Assembly: GCA_025353525.1 (NCBI GenBank)
Contig: JANXOO010001405.1
Span: 1-5,581 of the forward strand
Source: Schlesneria sp.
GTDB taxonomy: Bacteria > Planctomycetota > Planctomycetia > Planctomycetales > Planctomycetaceae
Direction of reading: 5' to 3'
Length of the DNA stretch: 5,581 nt
Of the stretch, positions 1-5,164 are shown piece by piece. Position numbers and translations under genes: made by a program. The notes beneath the pieces were generated by a model. The model worked only from the letters and a program-made list of their open reading frames with translations. It did not search any database and had not been told where the DNA came from. The first letter of the stretch is position 1. Each line of letters opens with the position of its first letter.

Positions 1-1
1 T

Positions 2-1453
2 TCACCGAACAGGAAAGATTCGCAGGACGCGGACGCTCCAAAAGCAGACTCTGACAAAAACGACAAATCAGGGGAATCAATCGGACCAAAGGAACCGGTT
101 CCCGATTCTCCGAACTCGAAAAAAGAAACCGCCGACGGTACCGAAACGGGAACCGCCAAGCCGGATCGAGATCCAAAGTCGATGCCTGCACCTGCGAAGA
201 ACGAAGGAGTCAAGCCGGACCCGAACGAAATGCCCGAGCGACGACCGGGCGACACGAATTCGAAGAATGACGCCAGGACACCGGACAAGCAATCGAATCA
301 GGACACTCACGACAAGAAATCGAAATCGATGAACGAATCATCGGAACCAGAAGAACCGAAGACAGAATCGGACGACAAGTCACACGACAAACCGGATAAA
401 TCCAGCGTCGATCCTGCAACGAAGAAGGATCGCCAGCCAACGCCTTCCAATCAGGAATCCGATTCAAAGGAACCTGAATCGGACTCCTCGAAACAGGATG
501 ATTCAAAACCGGGTTCAGCGAAAAAAGAGGCGCCTGACGATCAGAATTCAAATGCCTCGAAGCCAGATTCCGATGGAGGCAAGAAATCAGCGAAGTCATC
601 GAAGTCTGCGAAAAAACCAGGTTCAAAGTCAGGAACTGAATCATCCGAGAGTTCGTCCGAAAAGAGCGATGCTCAAAAGGAGGATGTTCAAAAAGACGAT
701 GACGGCAAGAAGCCCGGCAAGGAAAAAGCGGACAGCGACCGATCTGACGATGGGAAAGAGGATGGAAAAGAGGACGGAGAAAAAGTGGAAGAAAAGTCGA
801 AATCTGATGGGAAAAAATCGGATCAAAACACGAAGTCAGGCAAAAACGAATCCGGTGCTGGCAAGGGGAAGGGTGAGAAACCCGGAAAGGGTGGTTCGCC
901 CGACAAATCAACCGGAAAACCGGGGCGATCATCGCAATCGGGCAAGCCGGGTTCGAATCCCGATGGCGATGGAATGACAATGGGCGACCGCGAAGGAAAA
1001 GCCGAGTCGAATGGTGATGGTAGCCCGATTGAACCTGGGGACGAGGCGAACCTCGAATACAACCGTCAGGCGTCAGAACTGATTCTGCAAAAGTTGAAAA
1101 AGGATCTGGATCGAGGCGATGTCGATCCGGAACTTCTGGAGCAACTCGGTTGGACACAGGCGGAAATGAGGCAGTTTTCCGATCGGCTTTCGAAGTATCT
1201 CGACGAATCAAAACGTGCCGAAGAGACGCCGGAAGACAAGGCCCGCCAGCAACAGTACCAGGAAATGCTGAAAAACCTCGACTTGCAGAAATCGGGGGCC
1301 CGTCGATCAGGAGAAACAGAACCGAAGCGCGATGTGCAACAGATCGAATCCAGGCGGACACCTGTTCCGTCTGCATATCGTTCGGCATACGAGAAATACA
1401 CAAAGGATCTCGCACGTCAGAAATCACCGTCAGCTGCAAAGCCTGGCAAGTAA
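2..1453 (+). CDS. C-terminal part of a large Lys/Asp/Ser-rich disordered protein with a helical C-terminal domain (5' partial)
   Basis: The frame is open from the first complete codon at position 2, so the start lies upstream; the first ATG in view (182) is only an internal methionine. Numbering from that Met, residues 1-290, plus the 60 codons before it, are built from Lys, Asp, Glu, Ser, Gly, Pro, Asn, Gln and Thr, with no Leu, Phe, Tyr, Trp or Cys: an intrinsically disordered polyampholyte. Residues 190-200 carry a short DGKE-type tandem repeat. From residue 291 the composition changes abruptly to an ordinary amphipathic helical domain with a ...LLEQLGWT... segment (about 318-325) and a Tyr-rich end (YRSAYEKY, 399-406). 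No membrane segment is visible here. From memory, planctomycete membrane proteins annotated as 'circumsporozoite protein-like' or near DUF4175 have this architecture, with hydrophobic domains N-terminal to such a tail; that assignment is inference. The function is unknown. The gene ends with TAA, convergent to the next gene. Confidence 0.8.
   Translation, partial: SPNRKDSQDADAPKADSDKNDKSGESIGPKEPVPDSPNSKKETADGTETGTAKPDRDPKSMPAPAKNEGVKPDPNEMPERRPGDTNSKNDARTPDKQSNQDTHDKKSKSMNESSEPEEPKTESDDKSHDKPDKSSVDPATKKDRQPTPSNQESDSKEPESDSSKQDDSKPGSAKKEAPDDQNSNASKPDSDGGKKSAKSSKSAKKPGSKSGTESSESSSEKSDAQKEDVQKDDDGKKPGKEKADSDRSDDGKEDGKEDGEKVEEKSKSDGKKSDQNTKSGKNESGAGKGKGEKPGKGGSPDKSTGKPGRSSQSGKPGSNPDGDGMTMGDREGKAESNGDGSPIEPGDEANLEYNRQASELILQKLKKDLDRGDVDPELLEQLGWTQAEMRQFSDRLSKYLDESKRAEETPEDKARQQQYQEMLKNLDLQKSGARRSGETEPKRDVQQIESRRTPVPSAYRSAYEKYTKDLARQKSPSAAKPGK
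749..784 (+). repeat. Short tandem repeat, three 12-bp units, in frame
   Basis: Three consecutive 12-base units encode DGKE, DGKE and DGEK. The units differ mainly at third codon positions (GAT GGG AAA GAG, then GAT GGA AAA GAG, then GAC GGA GAA AAA). The last unit is degenerate. This suggests local duplication as one way the disordered tail grew. Confidence 0.55.
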
Positions 1454-1505
1454 AGTTTTTGCATATGATCTGATGCAATGCCGGTTCGTAACAAAAGGCG
1501 ATGGG

Positions 1506-1538
1506 CAGTTGAAATGTCCCCGTTTTTCAACCGTTTTT
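1506..1538 (+). terminator. Weak candidate intrinsic terminator between convergent genes
   Basis: GTTGAAA at 1508-1514 pairs with TTTCAAC at 1525-1531 around a 10-base loop. On the + strand the stem is followed two bases later by five T residues (1534-1538). It lies 52 bases after the stop of the upstream + gene and overlaps the stop codon of the convergent - gene (1527-1529). The stem is AT-rich with only two G/C pairs, so it would be a poor terminator. Chance or a degenerate dispersed repeat are alternatives. Confidence 0.25.
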
Positions 1539-2141
1539 GAGCATCACGGTCAGCGCATCGAGCGACGATTTCAATGTTCCGTTTTCGGTGGCGTCCGTGA
1601 ACGTCACACTTTTCAGCGGTGATCGGTCGACTTTGACGCTGTTGCGCCGCGCAGTAATGCTTTGAATCGTGCCGTTCCGTGCAAAAAAGGCACCTGGAGA
1701 TTCCATCAGACGGTCTGCTAATGACGTTCGCTGCGGGGCCAGAGCCTGTGACGATGGCGATTCTGTCCCGGCTTTCACACTCGATGGCCTTCGTAGCCAA
1801 TCGAGAAACCGGGGCGAGTTGATGTCCCCCCGAAATGGCCACCATCGGGATGTCCGCGATGATGAGACCTCTTCCCACGCTCCGTTCAGTCGACGATTGA
1901 GTTGCGGAAGAAACAACAGCCCTTCGTCGGTACCGATCAGCTCTCCGTAACTGGGTAGTGACTGTCGCTCGACGCGTACGGTCCCCAACAACATCAGCGG
2001 CATTCCGACGACAGTGGCCAGGGCGTCGGGGTCAGGGTCCGGACGTTCGAGAATGACTTCGTCACCGCACTCGGGACAACATTCCGAGAGGGGTTCGACC
2101 CAGGAGATACATCGTTGACAAAGGACAATCAGGTTCTGCAT
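1527..2141 (-). CDS. Zinc-ribbon hypothetical protein
   Basis: This 204-residue protein is of unknown function. The N-terminus holds a rubredoxin-like zinc ribbon: C8-x2-C11 and C22-x2-C25 (an extra Cys at 21), the second pair in the typical form CPECG. After a Pro/Asp-rich linker (about 32-40) comes a probably beta-rich region, roughly 45-80, including YGELIGTDEGLLFLPQ, which reads like strands and turns. A Ser/Arg-rich variable middle (about 92-145) follows, and a last segment (about 146-204) resembles more strands and a final helix. The alternation of G-x-L, F-x-P and V-x-F could fit a PH/GRAM-like fold, but that is a guess. There is no signal peptide or membrane segment, so a cytoplasmic location is likely. 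The ATG at 2141 is the only ATG after the in-frame TAA at 2178-2180; no clear ribosome binding site precedes it. The gene is convergent with the disordered-protein gene and appears monocistronic. The cysteine spacing argues that this is a real gene rather than a chance frame. Confidence 0.75.
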   Translation of the reverse strand: MQNLIVLCQRCISWVEPLSECCPECGDEVILERPDPDPDALATVVGMPLMLLGTVRVERQSLPSYGELIGTDEGLLFLPQLNRRLNGAWEEVSSSRTSRWWPFRGDINSPRFLDWLRRPSSVKAGTESPSSQALAPQRTSLADRLMESPGAFFARNGTIQSITARRNSVKVDRSPLKSVTFTDATENGTLKSSLDALTVMLKNG

Positions 2142-2177
2142 CAGGACCGCCGGAACTTGAAAAGCAGCATCATTCGA

Positions 2178-2206
2178 TTATGGCGTCTGGCGTGCCGTTT
2201 ATGAAG
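2178..2206 (-). promoter_or_regulatory. Candidate sigma70-type promoter of the zinc-ribbon gene
   Basis: Read on the - strand, TTCATA (2206-2201; 4 of 6 to the TTGACA consensus) is followed after exactly 17 bases by CATAAT (2183-2178; 5 of 6 to TATAAT). Transcription would begin near 2170, giving a leader of about 30 bases before the ATG at 2141. The position and spacing are good. Planctomycete promoter consensus is poorly constrained, so this remains a prediction from pattern. Confidence 0.4.
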
Positions 2207-2232
2207 CGGGATTGGCGTGGAGCAGGGAATTA

Positions 2233-2366
2233 AGGCGAGCGGCAGAAAATCAATTACCAGATGAAAGTTCAGCGGGAGGGGGGCAAACCCCTTTTGTCGA
2301 AGACGAAAAAGGGGATCGACCCCGGCCAGTCGGGGACACTGGGATAAACATTGCCGCCGCTCGCCT
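2233..2366. repeat. 134-bp palindromic element with alternating G- and C-blocks (REP/MITE-like)
   Basis: The ends are a perfect 11-bp inverted repeat: AGGCGAGCGGC at 2233-2243 and its complement at 2356-2366. Inside, G and C runs alternate: G6 at 2278-2283, C4 at 2288-2291, G4 at 2311-2314, C4 at 2320-2323 and G4 at 2332-2335. Neighbouring blocks can form mutually exclusive hairpins. The strongest is CCCCTTTT (2288-2295) with AAAAGGGG (2307-2314), extended by GTC/GAC across a two-base GA bulge around a three-base loop. The core resembles, from memory, the GGGGTCAGACCCCTTTT-type dispersed palindromes of planctomycetes and other bacteria, here degenerate. There is no transposase in the window, so it would be a non-autonomous copy. 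Confidence 0.6.
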
Positions 2367-2550
2367 GATCGCGGGCTGGCGTTTTAATTTCGGTCGGGAC
2401 AAGTTAAGGATCGGCGCATGAACATTTGTCGCAAGTTGTTGACCTTCCAGCGGGTTTCTCCAGGGCGAATCGTCAAAAGAGGAAGATAACCACAGAGACA
2501 GCGAGACACAGGGAAGACAAGCAAGAAAAGGCGAATCCGGATCATGGGAG

Positions 2551-2573
2551 GGCGAGGCTCTGACCGAGCCGCC
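2551..2573. repeat. GC-rich hairpin (GGCTC/GAGCC)
   Basis: GGCTC (2556-2560) pairs with GAGCC (2566-2570) around TGACC. The outer GGC (2551-2553) and GCC (2571-2573) extend the stem across a GA bulge. The motif GGCGAGGCTC...GAGCC resembles, from memory, another dispersed palindrome type in planctomycete intergenic DNA. No T-run follows it, so it is not a typical terminator. Confidence 0.4.
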
Positions 2574-2670
2574 ACGTCGCTGCGTCTCCCCATTTCACAA
2601 AGACCAATAACGAATTCCTCATCCCGAAACAAACGCTCACTTCAACACAAAGAACACGAATTAAAGAGTG

Positions 2671-2706
2671 AACCAAAGAGACGCAGAGAAGACAAGACAG
2701 AAAAGC
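2671..2706 (+). repeat. Internal third copy of the 'ACCACAGAGACA' repeat (degenerate)
   Basis: ACCAAAGAGACGCAGAGAAG followed by a purine-rich tail matches the left arm that begins at 2489 in the same orientation, including the shared GAAGACAAG block and the trailing GAAAAG. It makes the element at 2489-2844 a composite of two direct copies and one inverted copy rather than a simple inverted-repeat pair. Confidence 0.5.
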
Positions 2707-2709
2707 TGA

Positions 2710-2751
2710 CTCCCAAATATTCCATGCACGCTCCCAAAAATGCCATGCACG
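2710..2751. repeat. Tandem duplication of a 21-bp unit (2 copies)
   Basis: Positions 2710-2730 and 2731-2751 are adjacent copies of one 21-base unit that begins CTCCCAAA and ends CCATGCACG. They differ at two positions only, the 9th and the 12th base of the unit. The unit length is a multiple of three, but no credible gene crosses it. Confidence 0.7.
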
Positions 2752-2930
2752 AACGAAGAAACGAGAAACCCCGGTCAGTCTCCCGGAGCGCCCTCGCAAC
2801 GTGCCTCTTCTCCTTTCTTCTCTGTGCCTCCGTGTCTCTGTGGTAAAAATTCTTCGTATTTCTCAGCAGCATATCGCCGAGCGATTCAGTCAGTTTCAGC
2901 TAAAATGGTTCCGACAGTAGATGATGCGCC

Positions 2931-2968
2931 GGTCCTGAAGCCTGAACTCGCGCGAGGACTGTTTTTTT
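2931..2968 (+). terminator. Weak terminator-like hairpin with T7 tract upstream of the Tsr3-like gene
   Basis: GGTCCT (2931-2936) can pair with AGGACT (2955-2960), one pair being G-T, around an 18-base loop that contains the perfect palindrome CTCGCGCGAG. One base later follow seven T residues (2962-2968). It sits 43 bases before the ATG at 3012. It could insulate the operon from read-through out of the repeat region or act as an attenuator; no upstream + strand gene needs it nearby. The long loop and short stem keep confidence low. Confidence 0.25.
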
Positions 2969-3011
2969 GGTTTGCTTGACGGGATCGGGTTGTTTGCTCA
3001 TTCTTCTGCAT

Positions 3012-3650
3012 ATGACTGCTCCTGCAACAATCATTGTCGTCCACCCGCGAGAACGTCGAGCCAAATGTACCGTGCATCCGTTGAGGAAGCGGCCCGGATT
3101 TGTGTTCTACAAACATCCGCGATTTCCAACGGAATTGACGGGATACGTTCGACTTGGCCTTGGTGGGCCTGTGTTGGGCCCCGCTGATGTCGACTGCGGA
3201 CTGCTCGTGCTCGACGGGACGTGGCGGTGGGTTGAGCCGATGGAACGGCTGGCCACCAACCTTCCCGTTCGCAGCTTGCCGCTTCTGACAACCGCCTATC
3301 CGCGTTCGTCGAAAGTCAGTGACAATCCGGATGGCGGTCTGGCAACTGTCGAAGCGATTTATGCGGCCTGTCGATTGCTCGGACGCGATACAACGGGGTT
3401 GCTGGATCATTACCGATGGGGACAGCAATTCGTCGAGCAGAATCAAAACTGGTGGCCCGTGAATGAACGTGGCAGCGCCGATCATCAATGTTCGAACTGC
3501 AAAAACCGGTTCGTTTGCGAGATCGAACAGGGGCGAGACCGCTGCTGGTGCATGGACCTTCCTCCAGTACTGCCAGCTGAACCCGGTGCGTCGTGTGTCT
3601 GCCCCGACTGCCTGTCGAGGCAGGTACACGAGACGCTGTCAATCTGGTAG
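3012..3650 (+). CDS. Tsr3-like (DUF367) rRNA aminocarboxypropyltransferase homologue fused to a Cys-rich CWC domain
   Basis: The product has 212 residues. Residues 1-145 resemble Tsr3/DUF367: an N-terminal strand leading to [10 protein letters not shown] (11-20, compare the KC(S/T) of Tsr3), LDGTW (67-71, at the place of DCSW), [15 protein letters not shown] (87-101, at the RRLPYL-AANP-NYG S-adenosylmethionine loop), [15 protein letters not shown] (110-124) and [11 protein letters not shown] (134-144). In eukaryotes and archaea Tsr3 transfers the 3-amino-3-carboxypropyl group of S-adenosylmethionine to a hypermodified uridine of small-subunit rRNA. The related DTW-domain tRNA enzymes share a D-x-T-W motif, so the substrate is uncertain. 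Residues 160-200 form a separate module with eight cysteines (160, 163, 169, 178, 180, 195, 197, 200), containing CWC and a CVCPDC end, like the Cys_rich_CWC family; metal binding is likely. The ATG at 3012 is preferred over the TTG at 2967 because it starts directly before the conserved first strand. It probably acts in the cytoplasm. The TPR gene follows after 50 bases. Confidence 0.75.
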   Translation: MTAPATIIVVHPRERRAKCTVHPLRKRPGFVFYKHPRFPTELTGYVRLGLGGPVLGPADVDCGLLVLDGTWRWVEPMERLATNLPVRSLPLLTTAYPRSSKVSDNPDGGLATVEAIYAACRLLGRDTTGLLDHYRWGQQFVEQNQNWWPVNERGSADHQCSNCKNRFVCEIEQGRDRCWCMDLPPVLPAEPGASCVCPDCLSRQVHETLSIW

Positions 3651-3700
3651 AGTCTGGAAGTCCGCAATCGTCAATCGGCCGCAATCACTGAGAACGCAAC

Positions 3701-5164
3701 ATGTCTGATGCCGGGTATTCGCCTGAAGAACAACGCAAGCGCAAATTGGCCTCGGATTGCCTGAAACGCGCCACAGAAGCGATGGGGAAACAAAACTGGG
3801 ACTATGCCGTCGAGATGTTTTCGACGGCCGTCAAAATGGTTCCGGACAATTTGATGTACCGTCAGTCACTGCGTGGCAGTCAGCGCAAAAAGTACAAGGA
3901 CAACAAGTCGGGTGCAAGTATGGCTTTCCTGAGAGTGGCCAGCGCCCGCTCGAAAGTAAAAAAAGCACGCGGTGCAAAAAACTGGGCCGAAATGGACCTG
4001 GCCGCTGAAGAAGGACTGTCGATCAATCCCTGGGATGGCCAATTCAATGCGGACCTGGGTGACGCCGCTCGCGAGCGAGGGTTCCTGGAGATCGCCGCAT
4101 TCGCGTACGAGCAAGCGACGGGGCCGGATGCGTCTTCCGAGAACAAGGAATTTCTCATTGCGTTGGCCGGCATTTACGAACTCCGCAAAAACTTCGATGC
4201 CGCGATTCGGGCACTCGACAAGGTCATGATACTCGATCCGCTGAATGGCACGATCCGGTCGAAGATTCAGTCGCTGGGTGCGAATCAGACGATCCATCGG
4301 GCGGGATATGACGAAGCAAAATCGACCCAGGAAGTCCGCGAAGACAAACACAAGCAGGGTTACGAAGAATCCGTCAAAGGCGATGTCAAAACGAACAAGG
4401 AAGTCCTCGCGCCCGGTGAATCGATCGAGGCTGATTTGAACCGGATGATCCGCAAAGAGCCCGCGAACGTCGGGCACTATCAGAAACTGGGTGACCACTA
4501 CCGCCGCGAAGGAAAGCTGGAAGATTCGATCAAGACTTACAAACTGGCTCTGGATGTCAGCGGCGACCACAGCATCCGGGAGCAGATGGAAGATGTTGAA
4601 CTCGACATGGTCCGTCGCAACCTCAGTTTTGCCAAAGAAGCGGCAGCGCGCAACCCGACCGACGAACCGGCAAAAGCGATCGTCAGCGAACTTGCAAAAG
4701 AACTGATCGTGCAAGAAATCGAAGTCTACAGCCGCCGGGTAGATCGCTACCCGAACGATCTGAAGTTGAAAAACGAACTTGCGACCCGGTTCATGCGAAT
4801 CAAAAAGTACGACAAGGCGATTCCGTTGCTGCAAGTCGCATCGAAAGACATTCGACTCGAATCACAGGTGCTGGCCAGCCTTGGTTTCTGTTTTCTTGCA
4901 AAGAAACAGAACAACCTCGCCAAAAGGCAGTTCGAGAAGGCGCTGGAAAAGTTGACGTTCAACGACAATCCGGTTCCATTTAAAGAATGTCATTACTACC
5001 TTGGTCGACTTGCCGAGGAAGCCAAAGACAACGCGACTGCCGAAACGCACTATAGTGAAATCATGGGCGTTGATTTCGATTATAAGGATGTCAACAACCG
5101 GCTGAATGAAATCCAGGGAGGAGACGACGAGTCGAACCAGATCGAAATGAATGACGACGAATGA
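3701..5164 (+). CDS. TPR-repeat protein, cytoplasmic, upstream of murJ
   Basis: This 487-residue, Lys/Glu-rich helical protein has no signal peptide or membrane segment. Tetratricopeptide-like helix pairs can be seen at about 19-50 (W33-Y35-A36...P48), 86-115, 116-148, 152-182 (ALAGIYELRKNFDAAIRALD...LDP), 256-290 (YQKLGDHYRREGKLEDSIKTY), 355-385 (RIKKYDKAIPLLQ), 387-420 (ASLGFCFLAKKQNNLAKRQF) and 427-458 (YYLGRLAEEAKDNATAETHY). A charged, Gln/Lys-rich stretch (about 196-240) separates the N- and C-terminal TPR groups, and the C-terminus is acidic (DDESNQIEMNDDE). TPR proteins act as binding scaffolds; no catalytic motif is present. The ATG at 3701 is the first in frame after the preceding gene; only a weak GAGA-like element precedes it. 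The 3' end overlaps the likely start of murJ by 14 bases, suggesting translational coupling and perhaps a role near envelope assembly, which is inference. I recognise it only as a TPR protein. Confidence 0.88.
   Translation: MSDAGYSPEEQRKRKLASDCLKRATEAMGKQNWDYAVEMFSTAVKMVPDNLMYRQSLRGSQRKKYKDNKSGASMAFLRVASARSKVKKARGAKNWAEMDLAAEEGLSINPWDGQFNADLGDAARERGFLEIAAFAYEQATGPDASSENKEFLIALAGIYELRKNFDAAIRALDKVMILDPLNGTIRSKIQSLGANQTIHRAGYDEAKSTQEVREDKHKQGYEESVKGDVKTNKEVLAPGESIEADLNRMIRKEPANVGHYQKLGDHYRREGKLEDSIKTYKLALDVSGDHSIREQMEDVELDMVRRNLSFAKEAAARNPTDEPAKAIVSELAKELIVQEIEVYSRRVDRYPNDLKLKNELATRFMRIKKYDKAIPLLQVASKDIRLESQVLASLGFCFLAKKQNNLAKRQFEKALEKLTFNDNPVPFKECHYYLGRLAEEAKDNATAETHYSEIMGVDFDYKDVNNRLNEIQGGDDESNQIEMNDDE

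Larger units (their letters stand above)
2489..2844. repeat. 356-bp element bounded by inverted 'ACCACAGAGACA' repeats
   Basis: The left end (from 2489) reads ACCACAGAGACA, continues as a purine-rich stretch to about 2531, and is matched by the complement at the right end (2844 back to about 2806). The first 12 bases agree exactly, and the following 25 or so are clearly similar with small shifts. This is a well-known class of dispersed intergenic repeat in planctomycetes and several other phyla, recognised from memory. A third, partly degenerate copy in the same orientation as the left end lies inside (2671-2706), preceded by a related ACACAAAGAACACGAA segment (2645-2660). The interior also holds a GC-rich hairpin and a 21-bp tandem duplication. 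No transposase is present. Confidence 0.65.
2142..3011. other. 870-bp intergenic region filled with dispersed repeats, no credible gene
   Basis: Neither strand shows a convincing coding sequence. The short open frames here cross palindromes and repeat arms. One on the - strand (2642-2872) translates to a HRDTEAQRRKE-like peptide, a familiar spurious product of the 'ACCACAGAGACA...' repeat. The region carries, in order, the promoter of the zinc-ribbon gene, a 134-bp palindromic element (2233-2366), an unremarkable stretch (2367-2486), a 356-bp inverted-repeat element (2489-2844) and a leader segment with a T-rich hairpin just before the Tsr3-like gene. I see nothing specific in 2367-2486 or 2849-2930. 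Confidence 0.65.

Noticed and set aside
677..686. A perfect AAGGAGG followed by ATG inside the disordered-protein gene
   Set aside because: There is no spacer between the motif and the ATG. The downstream ATG frame is a shadow, and the motif arises from Lys-Glu-Asp codons in the main frame.
498..977. A + strand 159-codon frame inside the same gene, Arg/Lys-rich
   Set aside because: It is a shifted-frame shadow of the low-complexity coding sequence. Its Arg/Met/Asn-rich content is what a one-base shift of GAA/AAG/TCG codons gives.
210..1478. A 422-codon open frame on the - strand opposite the disordered-protein gene
   Set aside because: It mirrors the + strand gene. The biased codons there (Lys, Asp, Glu, Ser, Gly, Pro) rarely produce stop codons in the antisense frame. 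The translation has no recognisable domain, while the + strand frame has a coherent charged tail and a helical C-terminal domain.
2212..2421. A 69-codon + strand frame starting near the palindromic element
   Set aside because: It runs straight through the terminal inverted repeats and G/C blocks of the element, so its sequence is dictated by the repeat rather than by coding.
2489..2844. CRISPR array
   Set aside because: The repeats are few, degenerate, unevenly spaced and partly inverted. There are no regular spacers and no cas genes.
2642..2872. Small - strand frames with HRDTEAQRRKE-like peptides
   Set aside because: This peptide is a familiar spurious translation of the dispersed 'ACCACAGAGACA' repeat and not a protein family.
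2976..3004. TTGACG as a possible -35 box for the Tsr3-like gene
   Set aside because: The hexamer is good, but 16-18 bases downstream only CATTCT/ATTCTT-like sequence is found, with poor agreement to TATAAT. The start would also fall almost at the ATG.
2967..3011. The TTG at 2967 as the start of the Tsr3-like protein, with a hydrophobic N-terminal extension
   Set aside because: The extra 15 residues ([15 protein letters not shown]) look like a short hydrophobic leader but overlap the T-rich tract. The family begins at the first strand encoded just after the ATG at 3012, and a secreted rRNA or tRNA enzyme makes no sense.
2886..3629. A 247-codon frame on the - strand opposite the Tsr3-like gene
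   Set aside because: The + strand frame carries family motifs and eight ordered cysteines. The antisense product shows no domain.
3866..4834. A 322-codon frame on the - strand opposite the TPR gene
   Set aside because: The + strand frame has repeated TPR helix pairs. The antisense protein, rich in Phe, Val and Arg, is the usual complement of Lys/Glu/Asp codons.
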